From positions 1 to 64,000 of IMG/VR virus record IMGVR_UViG_3300035001_000006: 64,000 nucleotides of DNA; one strand, written 5' to 3'. The notes beneath the pieces are model-generated. The model saw only the letters and a program-made list of their open reading frames with translations. It had not been told where the DNA came from and did not search any database. The position numbers and the translations under genes were made by a program. The DNA is from a virus. Shown piece after piece: positions 39,128 through 47,225 of the stretch (the stretch's first letter is position 1; each line of letters begins with the position of its first letter).

Positions 39128-39556
39128 ATGAACGAAGCCCGCCTCCTACTCCTCGCCGACGCGCTCGAGCATCGCATTCCCGCCGACAAGTTCGACCTGG
39201 CCGAGTGGCGCGGTCGCGAAGACTACGACCCCGATCGTGATGACCGCCCGGGGACCTACGTCACAGACGCCGCGCTGCTGCACGGCTGCGGGACTACCGG
39301 ATGCGCCGTGGGCTGGGCATGCGCGCTGCCCGAGTTCAACGCCGAGGGCTTGACCTGGGACGGAACCATGCCCGCCTACCACCAGCCCGGGCCCCTGGGC
39401 CTCAGCTTCATCCACTTCGAGGCTGTGAACCGGTTCTTCGGCATCTGCGAGGAGGACTCCAGCTACCTGTTCCTGAGCTCCTCCTACGACGACCCGGCGG
39501 GCCCGCTTGACGTGGCGGCTCGCATTCGTGAATTCGTAGCCAATCGTCGGGCCTGA
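39128..39556 (+). CDS. Conserved-type phage hypothetical protein
   Basis: A 142-residue protein. HGCGTTGCAVGWACALPEF (about 52-70) is a Cys/Gly-rich loop found in many small phage and plasmid proteins of unknown role. Its neighbours are leftward genes, so it has its own start of transcription or read-through. No ribosome site is clear before ATG 39128. Confidence 0.65.
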   Translation: MNEARLLLLADALEHRIPADKFDLAEWRGREDYDPDRDDRPGTYVTDAALLHGCGTTGCAVGWACALPEFNAEGLTWDGTMPAYHQPGPLGLSFIHFEAVNRFFGICEEDSSYLFLSSSYDDPAGPLDVAARIREFVANRRA

Positions 39557-39773
39557 TCCACTGCTGGGTGCCCGGCCGTTCGAAACTCGCTACATTCCAG
39601 CGCTTCTGGAGGAATTGTCTATGCCGCTCTCGGCGTGTTCGGGGCAAGCTATCCGTGGGTCACAACCATTTTCCTGGACGGGGTAGCCGGCGTTGCGCCG
39701 CGGAGATCGACAGGCTTCGGAAAAAACTCGAGACGCACGGAATCGCGGAGTGGTAGCCTGAGCTGGCACAGCT

Positions 39774-40388
39774 TCAATTTCTGGCGTGTAGCCCCAACTT
39801 GATCCGAACCTTTTCCCACCGGTTCGCCTCACCCCATCGCTGCTCTTCCAGTTGAGCGCTCTCACGCACTGCCCCTCGACCCAAGTAGAACGCAGAAAGG
39901 CTCACCGAACATCTGGCCGCCGCAGTCCGGACGTCCTCCAGATTTGCGAGGACCCCACCCCTCAGGTTCTTCATCCTCGGCTCAAACGCGTTTTGAATCC
40001 AGTCGAGACTCTGTGTCGCGCTACGAAGGCGGTACAGCAGTACCGGCAAGAGTGCTAGATCGCTCGCAGTTTGTGGGTGAATCACTGCGATTCGCATGAT
40101 GTGCTCCGCAGTCGGATCGCTTAGCCGCGCGATGCTGTTGGCGGCCTCGATGAAAGGCCGCCAGTTCCCCACCGGACCCGAGGCGTCGCGGTAGGCCTCC
40201 TCTGCCTCCTGTATCGCGGAGGACAGTTTGTGCAACTCTGCGTGCATCAGGACTGCTGACGCCTCAGCAAGGTTGGCGGCTTCGACTCGCCGCGCCCTCT
40301 CGCCGGACCTTGCGATCCAAATCGCCGCCAAGATCGCGGCGACCGAAAAAATGGCCTGGAACCACCCAGACCATTCCGACTTTGTCAT
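39774..40388 (-). CDS. Single-pass membrane protein
   Basis: A 204-residue protein. ATG 40388 puts a membrane segment at residues about 8-26 (GWFQAIFSVAAILAAIWIA), followed by a basic stop (RSGERARR) and a cytoplasmic helical domain. Upstream frame to 40514 adds a sequence with no coding look. It may belong with the membrane and nuclease genes around it as an accessory or defence set. Family not recognised. Confidence 0.6.
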   Translation of the reverse strand: MTKSEWSGWFQAIFSVAAILAAIWIARSGERARRVEAANLAEASAVLMHAELHKLSSAIQEAEEAYRDASGPVGNWRPFIEAANSIARLSDPTAEHIMRIAVIHPQTASDLALLPVLLYRLRSATQSLDWIQNAFEPRMKNLRGGVLANLEDVRTAAARCSVSLSAFYLGRGAVRESAQLEEQRWGEANRWEKVRIKLGLHARN

Positions 40389-40623
40389 GCAGAGTGGCCA
40401 CCACTCCAAGCCCAGCAGGCAGTACTCCGACGTTGGCAATCGACTTCTCCTCGTTGGCGGGATCGTAGCTCGACAGCTGCTCCCGGCCTTCGTGTCTACC
40501 GCCAGCACTTTCAACGTGATTTACAAAGCACCCCAATGCCGCAACAAACTCGCCTGACTCTCTGACCAGCCGCCCGCGCACGGCGCACGGCCAGCCCACT
40601 CCGAGTACGAGATCCGCTTGGCC

Positions 40624-42108
40624 TTACGTCTGATTAGACCGCTTGCTCGGCTTAGAAGCAGCACCTGTTGCTTTGCCTTCCAGTCGCGGAACGTCCTCTA
40701 AGCCTTTAGGAATTGGGAAAGCTACGCGTCCAGCGGTATTGACCAGCGCTTCTCGGCAAGCTTTCGCGTAGCTTAGATCTTTCGACTCGAGAACATACTG
40801 CATGGCAAAGAACAAATCAGGGGTAAACACCAGTGCCGTTTGAGACATCTCTGCGGCCGTACAACATTTATCCGTAAACGGGTCGCCCCGCTCTGGCAGC
40901 GGAGCTAGTCGAAAGGCATTACCAAAGAGGACCGGCTTTGCAAGCTTCTGCACCTCTTCGCGTTGGAAGTCCTCTTGGATGTTCATCGCCAGTTGCCGAA
41001 GCTTCTCGATGTTCACGGCTTTGTTGTCCTTACCTTCTGCTTCTCCGATAAGGCGTCCTTCGGCGGATTCGAATACGACATCAAACTCGGAGTCCGTTAG
41101 CTTGAAGTTTGAGGCACTGAATCCTAAGCATTTGAGAGCACCGATGATCGCAGCCTCCAAAGGCCTGCCTTTCTCGAAGAGAAGCGCACGACTTACCCCT
41201 GCCTCAATTAACGAGCATTCAATGTTCTCCTTTCTTCTTTGAGCCTCCTCCACTGCTTTCTCAGCTTCCAACAAAGCAGCCTTCAAGTTTTTCTCACCGG
41301 TGAGTTCAAAGGAAGGATGCTCAGCCCAAGCGGGCGGAGGGGTCGCACCCATTTCGGAACGAAGGGACTTGTCGAGCGAAACCATTGCTGCGATTAATCG
41401 CGCTGCAAAATGATAAGCATTCTCGGTGTATTCAAAATCTTTGGCCTCGTCGAAGAACTCGTCTGGGTTGAATTCGATGTTTGGCAGCAGCAAAAGGGAG
41501 CCCTGCGAAGTCTTGCTGCGTAATAACGCTCCTACCGCTCTGTCGCCATTCTTCGTAGTTATTAGAGGGGGCACTTCTAAGTCCGGGAGCAGAACCTCGA
41601 AGGTCGAGGCTCCGGAAAACTCGTCCCAGTACGAAGATAAAATTTCAGCACCCTTAGATGCCAATTTCATCGAGTTTCCACGGGCTACCAACGGCGCCGT
41701 CATGCCTGGGATCATTTGATAATTGGAACAGGCCGAGACCATGCGCGTCGTCCGTGTGTTCTTACCAGTTCCAGAATACTGTTTCGCGCCAGTGTCCGCG
41801 TAGAAACCAATTGATTCTGAAAGAAAAACTACCACCATTTTTCCTGCATCGACTGCTTGTTTGATTTCGCGACGCCAATGCTCTGTGGCCTCACGCAGCC
41901 GAAAAGATCCTGTAGTAGTTAGACTCGGCTTCCCTTGGTAATAATCGTCGTGGTAGCGCGAAAGCGCGTCAGCCACGTCCGGCTGGAACAGAACAATATC
42001 CCAGTCAAGAAGTGACACCTTTGACTCAATGTCTTCGTAAGCGACATCATCGGACGCCAAGGAAAAGCCAACCGAAATTATCTTCTTTGCCAAGGCAGAC
42101 TCCATCAT
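40624..42108 (-). CDS. Putative nuclease with amidotransferase-like N-terminus (accessory/defence candidate)
   Basis: A 494-residue protein. The N-terminal half alternates strands and helices like a flavodoxin or ThuA-like fold (LLDWDIVLFQPDVADAL; IKQAVDAGKMVVVFLS; GSLLLLPNI). A coiled coil (about 265-300) leads to a PD-(D/E)XK-like domain: LEAAIIGALKCLGFSAS, then SEFDVVFESAEGRLIGEAEG, with Asp and Glu-x-Glu at likely metal sites. Its base composition is AT-richer than its neighbours, so it was probably gained by transfer. Domain order suggests sensing joined to nucleic-acid cleavage. Start: one of two adjacent ATG codons. Confidence 0.6.
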   Translation of the reverse strand: MMESALAKKIISVGFSLASDDVAYEDIESKVSLLDWDIVLFQPDVADALSRYHDDYYQGKPSLTTTGSFRLREATEHWRREIKQAVDAGKMVVVFLSESIGFYADTGAKQYSGTGKNTRTTRMVSACSNYQMIPGMTAPLVARGNSMKLASKGAEILSSYWDEFSGASTFEVLLPDLEVPPLITTKNGDRAVGALLRSKTSQGSLLLLPNIEFNPDEFFDEAKDFEYTENAYHFAARLIAAMVSLDKSLRSEMGATPPPAWAEHPSFELTGEKNLKAALLEAEKAVEEAQRRKENIECSLIEAGVSRALLFEKGRPLEAAIIGALKCLGFSASNFKLTDSEFDVVFESAEGRLIGEAEGKDNKAVNIEKLRQLAMNIQEDFQREEVQKLAKPVLFGNAFRLAPLPERGDPFTDKCCTAAEMSQTALVFTPDLFFAMQYVLESKDLSYAKACREALVNTAGRVAFPIPKGLEDVPRLEGKATGAASKPSKRSNQT

Positions 42109-42315
42109 GCTCAATAGCTAACGTGCGACCACTTACTCGCACCAGCTAATTTAGCGTCAAATATTTTCAGATCTGTATTGCGGATCGTAGCTGAACGCCA
42201 ACCCACCTTTCCTCTCTGTCGATGGCATGTGCAAGATCCCCGATGGAACCCTGGTTGTCTTCAAGGTCCACACCGGCAATTCGCGAGATGGGCGCGGACG
42301 CTAGCAGCATTAAAG
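42109..42315. other. AT-rich gap between two leftward accessory genes
   Basis: No gene is seen. The minus strand has TTGACG near 42160 and AT-rich runs, so the promoter of the nuclease gene may lie here, though no -10 box at good spacing is clear. Confidence 0.35.
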
Positions 42316-42798
42316 CTAAATCCTTCGGTGCAGTTCTCCAGCAGGTCGGCGATCCAAGCTTTTTAGAGCGTCAAGGGATTGCTGAATTCGGGCATTCGCT
42401 TCTCTCGCCCGTTTTATCGATCGACTCTGAAAAAATTCCGAGATGATAAGTACAGGACTAAGAAGTAGCCCAGCAACGTGAAACGACATGGAGATTAGCT
42501 CAATCCTTGAAGGCGCACCAGGCCGAATTGCAAAGATGAGCAAACTGTAGAAGGCGAAAGCTCCTAAGCAAAAGTAGACCAGATAGGCGATGAGGCTTTC
42601 AACATACGAACGCTCCTCCGCGGAGAGTTTAGCGTGGGCATAGATCGCGGCTACCGCGATTGCCAAGATCGGAATTGCGTACGACACGGCTTCTCCTCGT
42701 AGTTTGACATCCAATTGTCGCTGAGCCGAGTCAGCACGCGCCAGTCGACGAAGTGCCTTCCGCCGCACGTCATCACACCGGGGAGTTTCCAAGAGCAT
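42316..42798 (-). CDS. Membrane protein with three transmembrane segments
   Basis: A 160-residue protein. Hydrophobic stretches lie at about 38-55 (AVSYAIPILAIAVAAIYAHA), 66-88 (LIAYLVYFCLGAFAFYSLLI) and 100-120. Basic N-terminus and a charged C-terminal helix should both be cytoplasmic or split by the odd number of segments. It heads the leftward island and may be co-expressed with the nuclease gene. Unknown family. Confidence 0.6.
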   Translation of the reverse strand: MLLETPRCDDVRRKALRRLARADSAQRQLDVKLRGEAVSYAIPILAIAVAAIYAHAKLSAEERSYVESLIAYLVYFCLGAFAFYSLLIFAIRPGAPSRIELISMSFHVAGLLLSPVLIISEFFQSRSIKRAREANARIQQSLDALKSLDRRPAGELHRRI

Positions 42799-42825
42799 TC
42801 AGACCTGTTCCGGCAGCAGTGCTAG

Positions 42826-42837
42826 CCCGACAACGAC
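42826..42837 (+). repeat. Right-arm motif copy h (CCCGACAACGAC)
   Basis: Intergenic; one C fewer and one mismatch; directly before the terminator at 42844. Confidence 0.55.
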
Positions 42838-42843
42838 AACTCC

Positions 42844-42868
42844 AAAGCCCGCCTTGAGCGGGCTTTTT
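42844..42868 (+). terminator. Rho-independent terminator T1
   Basis: AAAGCCCGC, loop CTTGA, GCGGGCTTT and a T run. It insulates the lipoprotein cassette from upstream rightward transcription. Confidence 0.8.
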
Positions 42869-42887
42869 CATGCCCGAAAGGACTTCA

Positions 42888-43625
42888 ATGACCCAGTTCA
42901 AGATCGCTTCCCTACTGCTGGCGGCGTGCCTCGCCGCGTGCGGCGGCGGAGGCGGCGGCGGTGGCTCGGCCAGCATGCCGATCCTGCCTGTCACTGCCGT
43001 GCCGCCCGCATCGCAGGCGCCCAGCGCCCCCGCCGCGCCGGGCCCCGGCAACGCCAAGGATTGCTCCGTGGCCCTGTACGGCGACTCGATCCTGCACGGA
43101 GCCTACAACGACGCCGCGGGCGAGCGCCGCCTGGCCGAGCCGCCAGCGGCCGCGCTGAAGCGCCTGCGGCCCGCCTACACCGTCACGGACCACACGCTCT
43201 CCGGCCAGTCCGCCCGCGCGCTGTCGATGACGTTCAACAACGCAACGCGCACCGCGAAGATCGTGGTGATCGAAAGCGGCGTGATCGATGCCTGGCGCAA
43301 CGACCCGCCGGTCGAGACCGTGAAGGCGATGGCCGAGTACGCCCGGGCTGAGGGCCGCAAGGTCGTGATCACGGGCTTCTCCCGCATGCTGGTGTCGACG
43401 CGCATGGGCGTGACCGAGGCCGCCCTCGACCGCCGAGACGAGTTCAACCTGGCCATGAAGGCCATGGCCTCCGCGATGGGCTACGGCTTCGCCGACTTCG
43501 GCGCGGCCGCCTTCGACGACGGCTCCGTCGTCGACCAGATCCACCCCGGACAGACGTACTCGCTGCGCCTGGTCGACCAACTCGTGGCAGCGCTCGACCG
43601 CGCCGCGCCGGGATGCGCGCAATGA
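42888..43625 (+). CDS. SGNH/GDSL-type hydrolase lipoprotein
   Basis: A 245-residue protein. ATG 42888 follows AAAGGACTTCA. A lipoprotein signal (TQFKIASLLLAACLAAC, lipobox Cys at 14 or 18) is followed by a Gly run and a Pro/Ala linker to about 55. The enzyme domain starts VALYGDSILHG with the Ser nucleophile in GDS, and DQIHPGQ near 218 gives the catalytic Asp/His block. Such enzymes remove acyl or acetyl groups from sugars or lipids. Anchored outside the cell, it could change the host surface and block other phages; this is inference. No virion role is indicated. Confidence 0.8.
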   Translation: MTQFKIASLLLAACLAACGGGGGGGGSASMPILPVTAVPPASQAPSAPAAPGPGNAKDCSVALYGDSILHGAYNDAAGERRLAEPPAAALKRLRPAYTVTDHTLSGQSARALSMTFNNATRTAKIVVIESGVIDAWRNDPPVETVKAMAEYARAEGRKVVITGFSRMLVSTRMGVTEAALDRRDEFNLAMKAMASAMGYGFADFGAAAFDDGSVVDQIHPGQTYSLRLVDQLVAALDRAAPGCAQ

Positions 43626-43912
43626 ATCAACCCATCAAATCCGGGGACAAATGCCGGGTGATCCGCGGCATGGCCCGCCACCTCAGCCCGAACGTCGGCC
43701 TCGAAGTCACCGTCGGGCCCCAGATGGGCGAGCACAGCAAGTTTGGCCGTGTCGTCCGCATCACCGGCGAAAAGCTACAGCAGCTGCACCCCGAAAGCGG
43801 CGAGTTCATCGTCACCGGCTGGGCTGACATCCCGATGGCCTGGCTCGAGAAGGCCACGCCGCCAACTCCGCCGGCCCGCATGCAGGCCCGGCATCGCGAG
43901 GTGACCCTGTGA
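43622..43912 (+). CDS. Small hypothetical protein, SH3-like
   Basis: A 96-residue protein; ATG 43622 overlaps the lipoprotein stop (ATGA). Its form (SGDKCRVIRGMARHLSPNVG, then GRVVRITGEKL) is that of small beta-barrel proteins common in phage accessory operons. No known activity. Confidence 0.65.
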   Translation: MNQPIKSGDKCRVIRGMARHLSPNVGLEVTVGPQMGEHSKFGRVVRITGEKLQQLHPESGEFIVTGWADIPMAWLEKATPPTPPARMQARHREVTL

Positions 43913-44100
43913 AGGTGCTCATCGGAACCGTGGCCGGCAGCTACTACGCGAGCCTCGTCGCGCACCGTCTGATCGACGAGAGCCGCTGGTGCGTGCTCAC
44001 GCCGCTCCCCGGCGAGACCTACGAGTTCGTGGTGAAGGACGAGCCCGGCGCGCGAGTCGCACTTGCGGGCTGCGACAGCGTCGAGAAAGGAACGAGATGA
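43909..44100 (+). CDS. Very small hypothetical protein
   Basis: A 63-residue protein with GTG start in a GTGA overlap. The sequence KVLIGTVAGSYYASLVAHRL and the later CVLTPLPGETYEFVV suggest a small alpha/beta domain. Coupling to both neighbours supports that it is real. Confidence 0.6.
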   Translation: MKVLIGTVAGSYYASLVAHRLIDESRWCVLTPLPGETYEFVVKDEPGARVALAGCDSVEKGTR

Positions 44101-44447
44101 GTGCCCACATCAAGCAGCTTGCCCAGAAGATCCTGAACCTGCAGGCGAAGGAGCATTCGCCGGCGGATGAAGAGCTCTTTCAAACGCTCGTCGAGCTCGG
44201 CGACCAGGCGCAGACCCTCGTGCGTCTGTGCACCCCAACCGAGCCGGGCCCCGACAACGTCGAAGGCAACCTCGCGGTGTTCAGCTACTGGATCGCGGCA
44301 GACAGCGGCTACACGGCCGAGGCGACCTACGCCGGCATCACTCCCGCGCAGTACACCAACGTGGTCGGCGCGCTGAACGGCAACCTGAAGCTGGTGACGC
44401 CCGAGATCGAGGAACAACTCGCACGGCTTTCCGGGCTGGACAAGTAA
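44097..44447 (+). CDS. Small hypothetical protein, helical
   Basis: A 116-residue protein with ATGA coupling to the previous gene. The N-terminal 40 residues are helical (IKQLAQKILNLQAKEHSPAD); the rest has several aromatic residues. Unknown. Motif copy i is inside, read as PDNV. Confidence 0.6.
   Translation: MSAHIKQLAQKILNLQAKEHSPADEELFQTLVELGDQAQTLVRLCTPTEPGPDNVEGNLAVFSYWIAADSGYTAEATYAGITPAQYTNVVGALNGNLKLVTPEIEEQLARLSGLDK
44249..44261 (+). repeat. Right-arm motif copy i (exact)
   Basis: Coding, frame GGC CCC GAC AAC GTC (GPDNV). Confidence 0.75.
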
Positions 44448-44510
44448 AACCGCCCGCAAGTAGGGCCTGCAGCTAACATGACACCGCTTGTTCAAAACCC
44501 AAGGATCACC

Positions 44511-44741
44511 ATGCCTGAACGCATCATTGCCGTCGAGTCAATTGCAGCCGCCGCCGCTGGATGGAAGCAGACCAGTTCGGGGCTCCCGGTCGCTTGCTTC
44601 GCGCTCGTGCGAACCATCCCCGAGGACACGCCGGCAATTCAGAACACGTACATCGTGCCGATCACTTCCGAAATGGTCGGCACCGACCTTGTCGGCTACG
44701 AGATCGGGTACACAGAATTCGAAGTGAATTTCGACGCCTAG
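44511..44741 (+). CDS. Small hypothetical protein
   Basis: A 76-residue protein; ATG 44511 follows AAGGATCACC. Acidic, with an even mix of strand-forming residues (FALVRTIPEDTPAIQNTYIV). It is the last gene before terminator T2. Confidence 0.6.
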   Translation: MPERIIAVESIAAAAAGWKQTSSGLPVACFALVRTIPEDTPAIQNTYIVPITSEMVGTDLVGYEIGYTEFEVNFDA

Positions 44742-44762
44742 TAGGCGACACAGCGCCTTACT

Positions 44763-44786
44763 AAGCCCGCTGACCGCGGGCTTTTT
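44763..44786 (+). terminator. Rho-independent terminator T2
   Basis: Same 8-bp stem as T1 (AAGCCCGC/GCGGGCTT), loop TGACC, then a T run and TTCA. Confidence 0.8.
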
Positions 44787-44799
44787 CATTCCCAGAACC

Positions 44800-44823
44800 A
44801 AGCCCGCCGCGCGCGGGCTTTTT
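44800..44823 (+). terminator. Rho-independent terminator T3
   Basis: A third copy of the same stem, loop CGCGC, 14 bases after T2. Two terminators in a row give a strong stop before the next gene set. Confidence 0.75.
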
Positions 44824-44835
44824 CACGCCTGGACC

Positions 44836-45099
44836 ATGGACAAGATCATCCTCAAAAGCCGGCGCCTCGGCATCGGAGCGCTCGTCACGGCAGCCGCCGG
44901 CCTCTCCTGCGCCCACTTCCCGACTGGCATCACCGACAACGGCCGCGGCACCGCGCTGCGCCGCGGCCGCCGCCATCGCCCCATGGTCGTCGACACGTCG
45001 GCGCGCCAGGTCAGCGACCCCGAGATCGCAGCCTGGAACGCGGCTGTCGACCGCAAGAGGGCCGAAAAGCGCCGAGCCAAGCTCTCGCGGGAGGCATGA
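44836..45099 (+). CDS. Small basic protein
   Basis: An 87-residue, Arg/Lys-rich protein with a short Ala/Gly hydrophobic part (GALVTAAAGLSCAHF, about 14-28) that is too weak for a sure signal peptide. The basic C-terminal helix (VDRKRAEKRRAKLSREA) might bind nucleic acid. Start lacks a clear ribosome site. Unknown. Confidence 0.5.
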   Translation: MDKIILKSRRLGIGALVTAAAGLSCAHFPTGITDNGRGTALRRGRRHRPMVVDTSARQVSDPEIAAWNAAVDRKRAEKRRAKLSREA

Positions 45100-45100
45100 C

Positions 45101-45658
45101 ATGGGCTGGTCCTTCAGCTGCGACGTGAACTACACGATCGCCGATCAGCTCGCTGACTTCCGCAAGCCCGGCCGCTACTCAGCAGGCTACACCCTGCTGC
45201 GCAGCGTGCGCGTCGGCAACAACCACTGGGCGCTGCTCGAGATGGCCAACGGCCATCACGTCATCGCGCTGGATCTCATGAAAGGGCCGAGCAAGAAGCA
45301 CGGCGAAGGTGCCGGCTACAAGGGGATCGACGAAATGTGGGGCCCGGTCGAGGTCAACTGCCCGCTTTCGATCCTCGACAACGCCAGGGCACCCGAGAAC
45401 CAGTTCGCCTACGAGTGGCGGAAGAAGGTCCGCGCCTATCACGAGGCGAAGAAGGCAAAGAAGAAGGCGATCGAGCCCGGCACCGTCGTTGAGTACGGCG
45501 GCATCAAGTACCGGCTGGAAAGCCCGCGCGGCCCGCGTAAAGGCTGGAACGTGACACGACTTGACCAGCCGGGCTCTGCCTATCGCATGAGGGCGAACCA
45601 GATCGCAACCGCCAGGGTCATCGGGGAGGAAATCTGTGAACAACCTGCAACCGCTTGA
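45101..45658 (+). CDS. DUF6927-like hypothetical protein
   Basis: A 185-residue protein starting GWSFSCDVNYTIADQLADF. The pattern (MGW start, a CDLMK/ALDLMK-like strand, then YKGIDEMWGPVEVNCPLSIL) is that of DUF6927 proteins from plasmids and phages, of unknown role. A basic helix near 105-122 (KVRAYHEAKKAKKKA) might bind nucleic acid. ATG is one base after the previous stop. The family name is my recollection and was not checked. Confidence 0.65.
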   Translation: MGWSFSCDVNYTIADQLADFRKPGRYSAGYTLLRSVRVGNNHWALLEMANGHHVIALDLMKGPSKKHGEGAGYKGIDEMWGPVEVNCPLSILDNARAPENQFAYEWRKKVRAYHEAKKAKKKAIEPGTVVEYGGIKYRLESPRGPRKGWNVTRLDQPGSAYRMRANQIATARVIGEEICEQPATA

Positions 45659-45926
45659 CACGGTGCCCCCCTTCACCCGCGACCTCCAGGATCGCTTGAA
45701 CCTGAAGTGGTCGGCATCCTTCGACCCGCCGGCCATCGGGACGGACGTCATCCTGAGCATCAACGCAATCGGACGCGCGAAGGTCGTCGGCTACGCCGAG
45801 CTGGACGGCTACCTCGGCCTGATGACGGTCCCCTACAGCCCGCCTGCATGGTGGATCGAGCAGAACGGGCGGCCCGGCGAGGCTGCTCCGGCACTCGCAT
45901 TCGGCGCCGAGGTGTCCCTCCCATGA
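45636..45926 (+). CDS. Small hypothetical protein
   Basis: A 96-residue protein; GTG 45636 after GGGGAGGAAATCT, inside the end of the previous gene (23-base overlap). Rich in Pro, Gly and Trp (YSPPAWWIEQNGRPGE). Unknown. Confidence 0.6.
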   Translation: MNNLQPLDTVPPFTRDLQDRLNLKWSASFDPPAIGTDVILSINAIGRAKVVGYAELDGYLGLMTVPYSPPAWWIEQNGRPGEAAPALAFGAEVSLP

Positions 45927-46150
45927 AGCGCACCTTCATCATCTCGATCGAAGTCGAGGTCAACGACGAAGACCTGCTGCGCGCCGCCGCGCTGCGGCGA
46001 GCCCTCGCAGATGGCGTCGACGAGCTGGACTGGCTGGAAACGCAGGCCGCCGGCGGCCCCGGCGCCGACCTGCAGATGCTGCTCGACCCTGGCTCTATGT
46101 GGGACGAGGGCTGCTCGATCAATCAGTCCTACGTGGAGGAGCAACTGTGA
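45923..46150 (+). CDS. Very small acidic protein
   Basis: A 75-residue protein in ATGA overlap with the previous gene. KRTFIISIEVEVNDEDLLRA opens as a strand then helix. Acidic, unknown. Confidence 0.6.
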   Translation: MKRTFIISIEVEVNDEDLLRAAALRRALADGVDELDWLETQAAGGPGADLQMLLDPGSMWDEGCSINQSYVEEQL

Positions 46151-46410
46151 AGCGCAGTGATGCCCTGCCCTATGTCGGCTACTGCGTCGACGACTCGCTC
46201 AACTCCTTCGAGGGTACCGAGGCAACGATCCCCGACAACGCCAGGCTCGTGGGCTGGCAGTGCGGCTTCGAACCCATGTTCGTCGCCGTCTGGTCGTACC
46301 TCGGCAGCCGGCTCGACGACGACGACGCGATCGACATCGCAACGGACCTGCTCGACGAAATGGGCTGGTTCGGCGACGAGATGCCGCGCGAACCCGACTA
46401 CGTGATCTGA
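46147..46410 (+). CDS. Small acidic hypothetical protein
   Basis: An 87-residue protein with GTG start in GTGA overlap. An Asp-rich stretch (SRLDDDDAIDIATDLLDEMG) and a net negative charge. Motif copy j is read as IPDNA. DNA-mimic or regulator roles cannot be judged. Confidence 0.6.
   Translation: MKRSDALPYVGYCVDDSLNSFEGTEATIPDNARLVGWQCGFEPMFVAVWSYLGSRLDDDDAIDIATDLLDEMGWFGDEMPREPDYVI
46230..46242 (+). repeat. Right-arm motif copy j (CCCCGACAACGCC)
   Basis: Coding (PDNA); one mismatch, at base 12. Confidence 0.65.
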
Positions 46411-46420
46411 AAGACACAGC

Positions 46421-46720
46421 ATGAACATCCCCATTACCGTGATCGATCCGCAATCCCTGGCGCTCTACGAGCTAAACGGGAATCTCTATAGCGGACAACA
46501 ACTGCAAGCAGCACTGCGCGTCTGCTTCGACATGGCCGTCAGCTACGCGATGGCGGAGCCGAGGAACGGCGGCAACGAGCACATCGAATGGGAGTGGCTC
46601 GACGAGGTCGCGGAGCTCGCCGACGAGGTGATGGCCGACCGGATGGACGAGGTCACGCAGGAGGCCCGCGATAACAACGAGTACGTTGAAGAGACCGAGC
46701 GCGAAGGCGAGGAGGACTGA
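46421..46720 (+). CDS. Small acidic helical protein
   Basis: A 99-residue protein with a very acidic C-terminal half (EVAELADEVMADRMDEVTQE, then NNEYVEETEREGEED). Helical. Such charge is seen in DNA-mimic inhibitors, but no specific family is recognised. Confidence 0.6.
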   Translation: MNIPITVIDPQSLALYELNGNLYSGQQLQAALRVCFDMAVSYAMAEPRNGGNEHIEWEWLDEVAELADEVMADRMDEVTQEARDNNEYVEETEREGEED

Positions 46721-46721
46721 G

Positions 46722-47021
46722 ATGGCACACATGAAACCCGAGATCTTCGAAGGCGAGTACTTCCAGGTCGACACTTCCACCGGCACCGAAATTGTCTCAG
46801 CGAGCGACTTCGGCGTGCTGCGAGCTGATGTCGAGGCAGCGCTACTCACCCCCTACCTCGAAGGCGAACCCACCGATCCGTTGGAAGTCGTACAGCGTAA
46901 GAGCGGTTGGCTGGGCCGCATGTCCGCGCCCGGCTACATGGACCGTACCGACTGGAACGTGTTCGACACGCAGTGGCAGGCGCGGACGTACCTCATCGCC
47001 AACTACCAAGACGACGACTAA
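46722..47021 (+). CDS. Small protein of a plasmid/phage family, followed by in-frame TAA
   Basis: A 99-residue protein. The middle KSGWLGRMSAPGYMDRTDWN matches a family of small plasmid and phage proteins (pattern GYLARYSAPGYLDCTEW) of unknown role. It ends YQDDD at TAA 47019-47021, after which the same frame stays open for 143 codons. Start ATG 46722 has GGAGGACTGAG ahead. Confidence 0.65.
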   Translation: MAHMKPEIFEGEYFQVDTSTGTEIVSASDFGVLRADVEAALLTPYLEGEPTDPLEVVQRKSGWLGRMSAPGYMDRTDWNVFDTQWQARTYLIANYQDDD

Positions 47022-47225
47022 ATCCTGGTCGATGTCCCGTCGCACTTCCTATGGGCGCTGATCAACGACGACCGCACGGGGCTGAGCGACCAAGACGAGG
47101 CCGACCTCGAAGCATTTCTTGCGAACAACCCCGAGGCCCAACGGATCGTCGACACCGCGCCACAGGCCCATTTCGACGGCTACCAAGACGTCACCGAGTG
47201 CATCTGCCAGCTCGAGAACGACCCG
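47022..47225 (+). pseudogene. Open stretch with no start codon, protein-like
   Basis: The frame right after TAA reads ILVDVPSHFLWALINDDRTG then LSDQDEADLEAFL, a pattern I know from small plasmid and phage proteins (PxxxLPALINxDxTGLxDxD). It lacks ATG, GTG or TTG; codons one and two are ATC CTG. It continues in frame into the next gene. Either the start codon was lost, an unusual codon (ATC or CTG) is used, or TAA is read through to join it to the gene before. Confidence 0.55.

Noticed and set aside
39568-39756. A 62-codon rightward frame in the gap after the CGTTGCAVGWAC gene
   Set aside because: Arg/Cys-biased, no ribosome site; the 217-base gap shows nothing else.
40264-40599. A 111-codon leftward frame overlapping the 40388 membrane gene
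   Set aside because: The part before 40388 looks half protein-like (VAALGCFVNHVESAG), but the rest is an out-of-frame shadow; it may be a decayed gene end, not a supported gene.
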